From Gryganskiella cystojenkinii (taxonomy: Eukaryota; Mortierellomycota; Mortierellomycetes; Mortierellales; Mortierellaceae): 50,629 nucleotides of DNA. The position numbers and the translations under genes were made by a program. Where the stretch lies: NCBI GenBank assembly GCA_015852425.1, contig JAAAIG010000196.1, forward strand, positions 322 to 50,950, written 5' to 3'. How positions within the stretch are numbered: position 1 is the first letter of the stretch; each line of letters starts with the position of its first letter. Positions 33,138 through 43,376 of this stretch are shown in pieces. Below the pieces are notes generated by a model that was given only the letters and a program-made list of their open reading frames with translations, searched no databases and was not told the origin of the DNA.

Positions 33138-33931
33138 CTTCGCACACACACCATACACCACCCGCCCCGTAACGCGTTTATCTTTCGCCCAAAGTCGAAT
33201 TTTCAATTCAATCGTCTCCAATCTTCAATCTCCAAAGCCCACTCGACCCTTTCTGTGTGTTTCTTATCCGCTTACGCCCTGGTTGTTCCTTGTCCCACCT
33301 TGACCCTTCCATCGTTCCCTGCAAAAACAAACAACAACAACAAAAAAAACAACAACAAAGAGGCTGTTTTGATTTTTTTTTTCACCCTTCTTTCCAATTT
33401 CCTTCTTGCTATTCCCTTTCCTCGTTCATCCTCATCCCCACCCTTCTTTCCCTCTTCACCTCTTCTTTCGGTCAACGCCCCTGACTCTTACATCATCCAT
33501 TCTCATCCCGGCTGCACCGAGTATTTATCTGCCCTTTCTTCAAGTGTGTGCGTGTGCGTTACAAGCTGTCATTGCTGTTGATTTGTACCCCCTTTGGATC
33601 TGTAGTTGTCGCTGTTCAATCTAACCCCACAATCCTTCCAACAACCACATCCTCTCAGCTGGTCTCGCTCAATATTCTTACTGTTTTTTTTTCTCTCTCT
33701 CTCTCTCCCTCGGCTTATCTTCCATTCCTCTTTTTCTTCCGTTTTTTTTCTCTCTCTCTCACTCCCTTTCTTTCTTCTTCTCTCCATCATCATCATCTCA
33801 CCCTTCCCTCCTTCCTTTCGAAACGACCCCAAACGAAAACACTGCTTGCCACTCGCTTGCTTTGTTATTTTTTGAAACGATCTTTTTTTATCTTTTATTC
33901 ACGAAACACAGCTCCAGCAGTAAACAGTATC

Positions 33932-34519
33932 ATGACCGCTACGACTTTCACGAACAGCCTCCCCTCACCGGCCATCTCAATCTGCACCCTCGACTTGACT
34001 CTTCTTCCACCAATCCCCTCTGGCCCACTCACGAACGAGACCCGGGTTCAACGTAAAGAGGAACTAGATCAAATCAAGAAATGTTCGTCCGAATCTCAAA
34101 TCGCCTATAACACCGCTCACGCCTCGATCACAGCTTATCAAGAACTCGTCCTCACTACACACGCCCAGGTCGCCGCCGCGAAACAGGCATTGCTTCGAGC
34201 CAAAGGAATCGCCTCCACAGGATCGTCCTCGAACGTCTCGTCCAACTCGACCTCAAGTGCATCGTCACCACCATCACCATCGTCACCGCTGAACAGTCAT
34301 TTGGTTCAACAACAACAAGAGATTCTGCTGAAGGGCTGTGTTGATGACCATGAGCGGAATCTGCAACGACTGGAACAGGAGCATGTGGATCTGGGTCTGA
34401 AACTCTCTCAGGTCCTCCGAGACAAGGCCGAGGCGGAAGAAACCAAGAAGAGGCTGAACGATTACATGCTCAGGGCAAAGTCGAGGATCAAGGAGATTGA
34501 GCAAAAGCTCCGCGAATGA
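33932..34519 (+). CDS. hypothetical coiled-coil protein
   Basis: 195 residues from ATG 33932, the first in-frame Met of the main exon. The N-terminal 45 residues are Thr/Ser/Pro-rich. Two helical, coiled-coil-like segments follow (about 50-90, RKEELDQIKKC...; about 125-195, ending RIKEIEQKLRE). They are separated by a Ser/Pro-rich linker of about 30 residues and a QQQQ stretch. No catalytic or targeting motif is visible and I do not recognise the family. An acceptor-like CACAG at 33907-33911 lies just upstream. Splicing it to the donor at 32688 would add MSSGRTT plus seven residues in frame, so the true start may be 32666. A 3' tail rich in CAA/CAG repeats follows. Codon use and the absence of stops over 196 codons support a real gene. 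Confidence 0.6.
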   Translation: MTATTFTNSLPSPAISICTLDLTLLPPIPSGPLTNETRVQRKEELDQIKKCSSESQIAYNTAHASITAYQELVLTTHAQVAAAKQALLRAKGIASTGSSSNVSSNSTSSASSPPSPSSPLNSHLVQQQQEILLKGCVDDHERNLQRLEQEHVDLGLKLSQVLRDKAEAEETKKRLNDYMLRAKSRIKEIEQKLRE

Positions 34520-36057
34520 AGAGATCTCTCTCGAATTCTCTCTGCCAGGAATCAACAAAGCCAATGACAACACAACACGCAAACGAGAATCCTCTCTTTT
34601 TTCTCGTCCCTGCTCTCACTTGCAACAACAGTACCTTCAGCAAAAATCGCATTCAATCAACGCCAAAAACAACAAAGAATACAAACACGACGCACACGCA
34701 CAACACATATTTTCGATAACAAACAACCATGACACAACAGGGGAGATCCAGACCAGAAAGCAAAAAAAAAAAAAAGAACAAAGAAAACAAAAAAACCACG
34801 TAATGAGGATCAACAAACAAAAAGGCAAAGCGACAACACCGACTTGCTGGGAACAAAAAGCGGCCTATCGATACCCAGGGTCCACTTTCTCAAGGGGTTC
34901 ACTGAGACATCAAAGAGCAAACAACAAATCCAATCGCCTGAGAGAGCCAGGCGACCAAAAACAACAACAGCAACAACAGCAAGCAACAACTCTTTCTTTC
35001 AACTTTTTTAACCGGCAGGAACGAGTACAAAAGATGGAAAGGAAGAAGGGGGAGAAAGAGGAGAGAGGATTGAAACCCTTGGTTTCTCTTTTTTCTTTTC
35101 GTCTTTTTCTCCTCTTTGTTTCCTTCTGTCCTGAGGCGCCCAAGGATGTGCCGCGTGCACATTGTTTTCTTTGTCACCTCATCCAATTTGACTCTATGTT
35201 TGTTGTCCATCCCTCCTTCGGAGGACACAGCTTGCCTTGCATTGCATATCGTGAGCGAGATCAAGTCGACAACAATCATTAATCAACAACAAGAACCAAC
35301 AGCGACCAGACAGCAGTGACCGAATCGACTCCTCCTTCTTGCTCCTCCCTCCTTCGACCCATCAAGGTCATCGTGCATTCAAGCCCCTCGAGTTGGAGAA
35401 CGCGTTTTTTTCTGTGTTTTTGTCTGTTGTTATATTTTTTTTTGCACGCTTCCGTTTGTTCAACGTTACCATTTTTTCATTCCGCTTGATTTGAGTTCTT
35501 TGTTCGCGACGACTCCTCTTTTGCTTCATCGGGTGGTCATTTCTCTCTACTTGTTACCTATTTTTCTTTCTTCTTCGTTGCGACTGCATATTCCCTGTTC
35601 CGTTTGATTCAACAATTCCAAAAAAACAAAAAAAAAAAGTCACTGAAAAAAATAACAAATGCTCGAGATCGTCCCCAATGGTCCGGTCCAGACGCGACGA
35701 TCCCGGTGCACAAAAGCACTTTTATTCTATCCCTTGCTTCTTTATTGTTTCTTTCCTCTTTTCTCTCTCTCTCTCTCTCTCCCTCTTTTCTTTGATATCC
35801 TCTTTTTTCAATCATCAGTTCCCTGCATATTTGCTAACCTCATAGCCCTTTTTTTTCTTTTTGTTTTTTCATTGTTCACTCAACTTGTACAGCCCTGGTT
35901 CGTCAGTGCCCCTGTTTCGTTTTTTTCTCCTTTTCATTTGTTTTTTTAGTTACCCACTCATAGCATACCATTAAAAAGTTTTTCTTGTACCAAAAGTAAA
36001 GACTCGATAAAAAAGATCACATCACAGCTCTCACGTCCGACAATTTTTTTTTTTTTA
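34520..36057. other. 3' flank with CAA/CAG and CT repeats
   Basis: Downstream of the coiled-coil gene: CAA/CAG-rich repeats (34960-34995), a (CT)9 tract (about 35763-35781), and T-rich DNA up to the gap. I see no ORF with features. Confidence 0.5.
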
Positions 36058-36067
36058 NNNNNNNNNN
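36058..36067. other. assembly gap (10 N)
   Basis: Ten N directly after a run of T. A fixed 10-N spacer usually marks a scaffold join of unknown size. Confidence 0.98.
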
Positions 36068-36366
36068 TTGGAAAAAAATCTAAATCGGTGATTAGTTCTC
36101 ATTGCCACCAACCAAACGTTTCACGTTTCTATTTAAAGTGCTCTTCGAAAGGTTCCTCTCAGAAAGAAATCGAAGCTAGAACAAGAGAGAGGAGAGAGAA
36201 CGAGAGGGAAAGCAGTGCGGGATCAAGCTCGGGGATTTGTTTGGTGTGTTTATTTCGTGGAGTGTTGTAATGAGACAGAAAAATATCAAAAGATAAAAAA
36301 TGAAGCGTGCTGGACAACGCCTTCTTTGTGGAAAACAGCGATAGTGTGTTGCGCTTATTGTTTTCT

Positions 36367-37563
36367 TTAGGCGAGGCGCTTGGGGAGACCCTCGGCATTC
36401 AAGAGACCATGCTCCTGGCTGGAGAGGATACGAGGACCATCGCCGACCTCGGTGTGAAGGATCTGCTTGACACTGCCCTCAGCAAAGACAGTCGATATCC
36501 GGGTATCGAAGTTCTGGGGCAAAGCAGGCAAGGTCTTGTGCTCCTTCAACAACGCCAAAGAATCATCAAAGGCATGGCCAGGGAAGTAGTGCGAAAGGAT
36601 CGCATAGATCTCGGCCATGTTTTCCTTGGGGGCATAGATAACCGCATTTGGACCAGCATCAAAAGTGTAAGCAGCCTTGATACCATCCTTGTTGTATTCG
36701 GTAATGATACGGATGATCGAGCGCGAAATGTCGTTCATGTAAAAGATTGGGGGGTACGTGTCCAGACAGACGGCATGGAACTGGTTCGAATCACGCATGG
36801 TCAACTCGGCGAAGCGGGGGAAATCCTTGGCCTTGATCGACTCGATCATCTCCTCCATACGCTTGGGGACAACGTCCTTGATCCTGTGTTGCAACAGAGG
36901 CGAGGTCTTAACGGTCAATTGCATACCGGCGGTCGAGGAGGTACCCTTCTTGGCATCTGAGACGACACAGATCAAGGCCTGAAGATCGGGCCAGTGCGAT
37001 TGAGGCTCAATAAGTACAGCCTTGCTGTCCGATCCATCTTCCTTCTCACCCATCTCCCAGGCAACAAAGCCACCGAAAAGACTCCTGCAGGCTGATCCTG
37101 ATCCTTGACGGGCGACAATCGACAGATCCGAGTGGTCGAGGGGCAACTGGAAGAGTTGAGAAAGAGTGTAGACCAAGCAAGCATAACCAGAGGCGGACGA
37201 AGCCAAACCGGCAGCTGTGGGAAAGTTGTTCTCGGAGCAGATATGGATCGACAGATGAGCGAGTTGAGGGAGCGAGGCATCCTTGGCCTCCATCTCCTTG
37301 CGCAAGGCACGGGTCTCACGCAGACAGGCGACGAGACGGTTGTTGGAGGGGATGGATTCCTCAATACCGTTCAACCAGAGACGATCCGAGGTGAAATCAG
37401 CAGAGGCACGGATCGTGGTCTTGGAGTGAAGCTGGTCCTGGTTCAGAGTAACGGAAAGCGAGGAGTTGGTGGGGAGGATCAAGGAGGTATCGCGCTTGCC
37501 CCAGTACTTGACCACGGCAATGTTGACGGGCGCGGTGCATGTGGCTTCAAAGATGGCGGCCAT
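36367..37563 (-). CDS. MVD1: diphosphomevalonate decarboxylase
   Basis: Catalyses the ATP-dependent decarboxylation of mevalonate diphosphate to isopentenyl diphosphate, the last step of the mevalonate pathway feeding sterols, quinones and carotenoids. Single exon, 398 residues, about the length of yeast Erg19/Mvd1. GHMP-kinase fold features: N-terminal APVNIAVVKYWGKRD, a phosphate-binding loop in GLASSASGYACL, RQGSGSACRSLFGGFV, and the catalytic aspartate in FDAGPNAVIYAP. The start MAAIFEATCTAP is the family start. Upstream on the gene strand are a consensus NF-Y CCAAT box (191 bases) and a TCACGTGA palindrome (about 235 bases), a combination typical of sterol-pathway promoters. Divergent from SLC41 across 712 bases. 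The 3' end lies 300 bases from the assembly gap. Confidence 0.97.
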   Translation of the reverse strand: MAAIFEATCTAPVNIAVVKYWGKRDTSLILPTNSSLSVTLNQDQLHSKTTIRASADFTSDRLWLNGIEESIPSNNRLVACLRETRALRKEMEAKDASLPQLAHLSIHICSENNFPTAAGLASSASGYACLVYTLSQLFQLPLDHSDLSIVARQGSGSACRSLFGGFVAWEMGEKEDGSDSKAVLIEPQSHWPDLQALICVVSDAKKGTSSTAGMQLTVKTSPLLQHRIKDVVPKRMEEMIESIKAKDFPRFAELTMRDSNQFHAVCLDTYPPIFYMNDISRSIIRIITEYNKDGIKAAYTFDAGPNAVIYAPKENMAEIYAILSHYFPGHAFDDSLALLKEHKTLPALPQNFDTRISTVFAEGSVKQILHTEVGDGPRILSSQEHGLLNAEGLPKRLA

Positions 37564-37753
37564 TGCTTAAGAATGATAAGGATGGGTGAGAGGAGTGGAT
37601 GATGATGAAAGAAAAGAGATGGGAAAAGTGGCGATTGAAAAATAAAGTGGGGTGATGATGCGTCTCGTTTTTCGAATGTCCGTTCGTCGCTTCCTTTTCC
37701 CTCTGTGTTTTGATCCAGGTCCAGGGCGTGTAGTATATCAAGAATAGGCTGTG

Positions 37754-37758
37754 ATTGG
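37754..37758 (-). promoter_or_regulatory. CCAAT box of MVD1
   Basis: AGCCAATCAC on the MVD1 strand, a full NF-Y (Hap2/3/5) consensus, 191 bases upstream of the ATG. Confidence 0.5.
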
Positions 37759-37797
37759 CTGGAAATGCAATGGCTCGATCCCACATTCTCGAGAAAT

Positions 37798-37805
37798 TCA
37801 CGTGA
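37798..37805. promoter_or_regulatory. TCACGTGA palindrome (bHLH E-box / SRE-like) upstream of MVD1
   Basis: Perfect octamer about 40 bases beyond the CCAAT box, followed by ACGTGACGTGAC (two more half-matches, 37811-37822). SREBP-type bHLH factors bind E-boxes next to NF-Y in mevalonate-pathway promoters. Confidence 0.5.
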
Positions 37806-38275
37806 CCATAACGTGACGTGACTGTTTTTATTCTCTTCCTTCGTTCTTCAGCCCTGCTTTTTGGGCAAGCAACAAAGAGCGCAAAGGAATATCCATTTGC
37901 CTTGCAGTCTCTGCATTCACGCACATCATCTCCCCTTCCAACTCCCATCATTAATTTATTTCATCACTGTCCTTTCCCCTCTCTGTCTCTCCCTTACTAT
38001 CACCCCTTTCCTCCTGTCCAGCTGGTACATTCTCCCCTCTCTTTCCCATCATCCTTTTACCTCCCTTCTCCTACTCTTCTTAGCTTTCTATGCGCTCTCT
38101 CGCTGCCTTCCCTCTCCCTGTTTCTGCAAACGCTAAATAGCCCTTCCTTTATTTTCCTATCCAGACGGCAAGCCCAGCCGAGAGACCCACGTTCTCCCCC
38201 CTTTCTCTCCATCCTGTCTACAAACATACCCAGCCATCCTTTCAAACGCTTTATAAGGCCAGATACCAAACCACC

Positions 38276-40836
38276 ATGTCAAGGTTACTTTCCTCCGCAG
38301 TGCCATCATTTACCCAGGCATCGTACACACCTCTTCTCGACTCTCGAAACTCTCAAGACCTAACGCAGGACGAAGACGATCTCGATCCAGACGCTATATT
38401 ACTACAACAGCAATCGTCACAACCTTCTCGCTCCCGTCAACAATCACATCCAAGAAATCGGCAAAGAGCACGCTCGACGACTTCCTCTTCCATGAACAAC
38501 AACAACGAACAACTTCTTCAACATACCCTGGGCGGCAGTGATACAGACAACGAAGAGGAAGATGACTTTGACCATCATACGGATGGATACGTCAATGCCG
38601 CCTCCGATCCAGCAAACGACAGTCAGAGTACGATCGTCTCGGTTCATGACGGAGACGAAGGCCGAGAAGACGAGTCCTCCAACCCAGGGTCACCCTTGAA
38701 GAAGAAAGGTCGCCCAGAAAGCTTTGAGTTTTCAGAACCTGGCCATGACAGGAACGGAAATCGCCTTCTGGATGAAGAGAGTGGTCTTGGTCGAGGAGGG
38801 CTTTCGGAATCTGGTACTGCAGGTACGGACGACAGTTCGGACCAGGGTCTGTGGGTGCAGGTGAGTTTTTTCGTTGTTTTTGCATTTTGAGCTATTTTGT
38901 AAAGCAAGGTTTTTGGTTGCGTGTGTGCGCTTGTGTTTTTTTGTGACACAATCGAACACGAGGAGGCAATCGACTGGATTAAGGCAAAAAAGAAATATGC
39001 TCTCACAGGGACCAAAGGAGCATTACGGATGGAAAGTAATTGAACTTTTTTCTTGTAAAAGAGTGAAGCCTATGATAATTGAACTCTGTTCCTTCCTTGA
39101 CAACATGTATTGATCAATTAGGCATCGACGACCCTGGTTATCGCTGTCAGTGGATTGATCTGTGCAGGATGGCTGCTGGACGAGGTTCAGGTATGTAGCA
39201 CGCTGTCACGTTGTAGGATTGAACGTGGATGAGCTGCCTTTTTTCGCCATTTGTTATGGCAGTCGGAATACTGACCTCTATTCATTTTACTCGGAATTTG
39301 TAGCATTGGCCAGTCTTTATTAACATCTCGGAGCTCATTATCCTGATACCCATCCTTCTCAACTTGAAAGGAAACCTGGAAATGAACCTTGCGAGTCGAC
39401 TCTCTACTGCTGTAAGGAAAACGAATAGCTCATGGCGATGAGCGCCACAGGAGGATCCACTGACGTATTTTGCGAAAAAGTGCTAAAGACCACATCTTTT
39501 TTCTCTCTCACCTCTCCATCGCCTTCAATAGTCAAATATGGGTTTGCTGGATACACCCGTAACAAGGAATGCGTTTATCAAGGGAAACTTGGCTCTGCTT
39601 CAACTTCAAAGTTTGACGGTCGGATCCGTTGCGGGACTCTTTGCGTTTGCGCTCGGTATGGTGGTCCACCCGACGACCAACAATTTGGAGGAAATTGCGC
39701 TCATGATCTCCTCGAGTATGCTCTGTGCCTCTGTCAGTAGTTTTGTTCTTGGAAGTTTCATGTGTGGGCTGGTTTTGATCTGCCGTCATTTCAGAGTTAA
39801 CCCAGGTAAGCGATTCGCCATTTTTTTCATATTCTTGCAATTGAAACGGTCAAGATTTATTATCGCATGTTGGATTGATATTGAAGTTTTAACACTTTGA
39901 TTATGCGCCACATTTTTTTAAAAAAACAAACTCCTAGACAACATTGCCTGTCCACTTGCATCGTCCTTTGGAGATTTGGTGACACTGCTGATTTTGTCCG
40001 GGATTGCTGTCTTCCTAGAAGATTATATCAGTAAGTTCAGGAGTTTGTGGACGAAACCTTTTATATGCAATGCTGCCTCTATGTCACCTCTCTGCTAATC
40101 ACGTTATTCTTATGTCATCATGAAAAATAGAAACGCCACTATGCCTTATTCTTCTCCTCGTCCTTCTCGCAATGATTCCTGGATGGATTTACTATGTCCA
40201 TAGCAACAAGTTTGTGTCTGAGGTCGTCAAGGAAGGATGGGGACCCGTGTTTGCCGCGATGGTGATTGCCAGTACCGCAGGATTGACACTGGAACGGTAC
40301 ATCAACCAGTACCCGGGTATGGCCATGATTTCACCAGTCTTGAACGGACTCACAGGCAACATTGGATCGATTTATGCGAGTCGTATCAGTACCGCGTTGC
40401 ATGCGAATGTCAAGGAGAACTACCGGTTGACGGAGAAAACCCTGTTCTTGGTCCATATCCCGATCGAGGTCCTGTTTCTGGGCGTAATTGGGATTTTGAA
40501 ATTAGGCGATGTTCAGTGGAGTGCTGGCGTTGTGATCGGGTACACATTCGTGGCTCTGACATTGGTCGTTATTGCTCTCGCGCTTGCCAAGTGGATCACC
40601 AAAGTGTTTTGGCGATGGGGATATGATCCCGATAATTATGCGTTGCCAATCCTGTAAGTTTTTTTTTTTCTCGCTCACAACCTAAAGAAGTTCGTTGACT
40701 GACAATCCTTTCCATTCTTCCTTAAACCAACTATAGGACGTCCTTAATCGACGTGCTTGGCACGGCTTTGCTGGTGGTTGGCTTCTGGGCACTTGGATAT
40801 GGTACAACTGCGCTCGCGCCTGTGCCGGGCGAATAG
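38276..40836 (+). CDS. SLC41/MgtE-type divalent cation (magnesium) transporter
   Basis: Predicted Mg2+ carrier of the SLC41 family, eukaryotic relatives of bacterial MgtE. Seven exons, 38276-38860, 39122-39190, 39304-39411, 39532-39805, 39938-40030, 40131-40653 and 40737-40836, give 583 residues with all phases matching. Residues 1-195 (one exon) are cytosolic: Gln/Asn-rich, acidic ([11 protein letters not shown]) and Ser-rich with a KKKGR patch. The membrane part shows the family signatures in both half-repeats: [33 protein letters not shown], then [20 protein letters not shown]. It ends in the short tail [11 protein letters not shown]. About ten membrane segments are apparent. Start context ACCACCATGT is strong. 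The copper chaperone gene starts only 121 bases after the stop codon. Confidence 0.93.
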
Positions 40837-40894
40837 ATCACGTGCTCATTGCTTAGAAATGCGTGCAGAATGGCATCATTTTTTCACTCCTTCC

Positions 40895-40900
40895 ATTAAA
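40895..40900 (+). terminator. ATTAAA poly(A) signal of the SLC41 gene
   Basis: ATTAAA variant 59 bases past the stop codon, in the 121-base gap to the next gene. Confidence 0.4.
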
Positions 40901-40957
40901 ACACGCTCCTCTCCTTTACTTTTGCATTTTAAATACATCTCCTCATACATATTCACT

Positions 40958-42139
40958 ATGGTGCAAGTACAATCAGATTTCAAGGTACAATTACAGAAAC
41001 TGCTGTAGTCCCACCCTCTCATTTTGCAACATTTGAAAGTCGGTTTCCTCTTTCCGAAAAATAACCCGCCTTTTTTGCGCAGACTGAATTCGCGGTCGAA
41101 ATGACATGCGAGTCCTGTGTGCAAGATGTGACCAATGTTCTCAAGGGTGCCGAAGGTGTCAAGAAGTTTGATATCAATCTGAAGGAGCAGCGCGTTGTTG
41201 TCGAAGGCAGTGGTGAGTTTTTTTTTTGAGAGAACCGCGGGGTCACTTATGTTCCACCCGTGGCTGCGCTGTTGCTTTTTCGATCACGTCTTTGCCTGAG
41301 AATCTAACGCATCTTTCTCTTTCGCTGTCATATTGTAAATAGCGCCTCCCTCGGCCATCTCGCGCATCCTCAAGAACACTGGTAAGATGGTCATTGTCCG
41401 TGGATCTGGCGTTGCGCAAGGTAAGGAAACGCAGTATCTCTTTTGAGTGTCGATCGGAATTTTTTTTATCTAGATCCATGACGACGTTGTGATCTAACCT
41501 GTTCCTTTTTTTTTTACAGGTGCACACTCTGGCGCTGCAGTCTGCATCTTGGATATACACTCGGAACAGAACGGTGATTCCAGGATGACTCTTCCGGGCG
41601 AGGGCAAACCCTATGGACTGGTCCGATTCCTTCAAGTTAACCAAGAAACCTGCGTTGTCGATGTGACAGTCCAGGGTCTGACCCCCGGTAAGCATGGCAT
41701 TCATGTCCATGAACTCGGTGATATCTCTCGCGGAGCGGCCTCAACAGGAGATCATTTCAACCCCACAGAGGTTGCCCATGGCGATACTGAGACTGGACAC
41801 GTGGGTGATCTTGGAAACATTGAGGTCGATGCCAAAGGGTGGGGCGATCTGGTCTTGGAATCGAAACGGCTGAAGGTTTGGGACATCATTGGTCGATCCG
41901 TCGTCGTGACTGAGAAGGAAGACCGCTTTACGTCAGTACCAGCATCAACACTATCATCAACAGCGGCGGATAAGAAGGACGATGGAGGATCCGGTCGTGG
42001 TATCATTTGTGGTATTGTTGCAAGATCTGCAGGTGTGTTTGAGAACGCCAAAAAGGTGTGTCTGTGCGACGGAACGACGATTTGGGAGGAGGAGTCGAGG
42101 ATGAACAAGGGTGAACGTCAAGGCAATGACTTTTACTGA
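40958..42139 (+). CDS. CCS1: copper chaperone for superoxide dismutase
   Basis: Loads copper into Cu/Zn-SOD1 and forms its disulfide. Exons 40958-40984 (nine codons), 41083-41212, 41343-41420 and 41520-42139 give 284 residues. Domain 1 is an Atx1-like copper module with MTCESC (CxxC) followed by VVVEGS. Domain 2 is SOD1-like: GKHGIHVHELGD, GDHFNP and TGHVGDLGN keep most metal-site residues. However, the segment GRSVVVTEKED has Thr where SOD1 has its fourth copper histidine (His120), so it should not work as a dismutase. Domain 3 ends with the CCS-specific CxC pair in KKVCLCDGTTIWEEE, which delivers copper. An acidic/Ser insertion (STLSSTAADKKDDGG) interrupts domain 2. The nine-codon first exon is unusual but the join is clean. 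Confidence 0.96.
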
Positions 42140-43376
42140 CAGTCGCGGTTGACTCTTTTCAGAAAACCATCATCAAAGCTTTAAAATCTTCCGATCGAGC
42201 TTCTATTCATGCAGGAGTCTAGTCCAACCGTTTTCCCCTCCCTTTTTTTTTTTTTTTTTTTTGCTGTGTCATTCAAAGCGTTCGAAAAAAAGAGTAAATA
42301 AAAAACAATACAGGTACTACGGATCTAGCGTCTAGTGTGATTCCGGCGTACTCCGGTTTGGCATGGATCTCAGAATCAAATTCTCCTTTTTTTCCAACGG
42401 CTCTCTCGAGAGAGAGAGGTTCATATTTTAGATACAAAACAGCCAAGGGATGAAAAGGAAAGGAAGGGTCCTTTGCAGAAATATTGATGATGATAATAAT
42501 AACAACTTGCTCTCCATTTACAAGATACAAACGTTTGTTTCGGTCAAACGATTCCAACTTGGTGCAACGGGAAGCGAGTTTTTCTTTGTTGGATCGTTTT
42601 TGTGATCCATGTCGGTGCATGTGGTCAAGCCATCAGCCAGACCTGAAACGAAAAGTGAAAATGGTGGCACAGACGGGAGGGACATTCTGTCCTCTTGGGA
42701 GAAAAAAATTGATCGCCATTTTGTCGCAAAAACACAAAGCCCAGTAGTAAGATGAAGGCGAGAAGGCACAGTTTTCTCTTTTTTTTCATGCCCGAGGAAC
42801 TGCATGTGCATGCAGAGGACACAAAAATTGAGGAGGTCGGCAAAAGACACCTCAAAATGATTATCGACGCCTCTCTCCATCTTGATCTCCAGACTCGACA
42901 GAGCGAAAGAGAGGGAGGGAGGAAAACAGAGAGCGAGTAGGACGAGGATATGCAGCATGACTAGAAAAGAAAAACGAACGAAACGGGACCAGGATATCCG
43001 TGCAGTACTGACGTTTTTATTGTAGTCGTGGTCATCCTTGAATGCGGTGCAGCGCGCCAGAGCTCCAGAAAGTCGTAGGAAAAAAGAAGAAAGAAGAAGA
43101 AAAAAAAAAAAGGACACTGGGCCAATGAAAGCATGAACCCTAATGAGCAATGCAACAATGATCGGTTTATTTTTTTCTCTCCATTCCAAAACTAAGCCTG
43201 TCATTGCTTCAATCTTCTTTTTATATCTTTTTTCTTTCTCCTCTTTTCCTTTCTCTCCTTCATTACTTCATTCATCCTCTTACCCGAATCACTTTTCTCT
43301 TTCCCCACTCCCCGCCTGCCCTCCTCTCACACATTTACATTTCTGCATCTCATCAAGTCAGCCTTTCACAGAATAA
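42140..43376. other. intergenic region upstream of trehalase
   Basis: T20 run at 42243-42262, GA/CT tracts, and a CCAAT at about 43124 in trehalase orientation. A pyrimidine-rich leader (43205-43345) precedes the trehalase start. No ORF with family features on either strand. Confidence 0.45.

Larger units (their letters stand above)
37564..38275. other. divergent promoter region MVD1 / SLC41
   Basis: Left half carries the MVD1 elements described separately. Right half (37930-38160) is a long C/T-rich leader typical of the 5' flanks in this window. A TTATAAGG element at about 38249 lies 25 bases before the SLC41 ATG. No ORF of note. Confidence 0.5.

Noticed and set aside
33662..33850. Long ORF extension upstream of ATG 33932 (323 codons in total)
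   Set aside because: The extension is a translated C/T-rich leader (Ser/Leu/Phe/Pro runs) typical of 5' flanks in this window.
36307..36960. 217-codon plus-strand ORF opposite MVD1
   Set aside because: Antisense shadow of a clear enzyme-coding exon; no independent motif.
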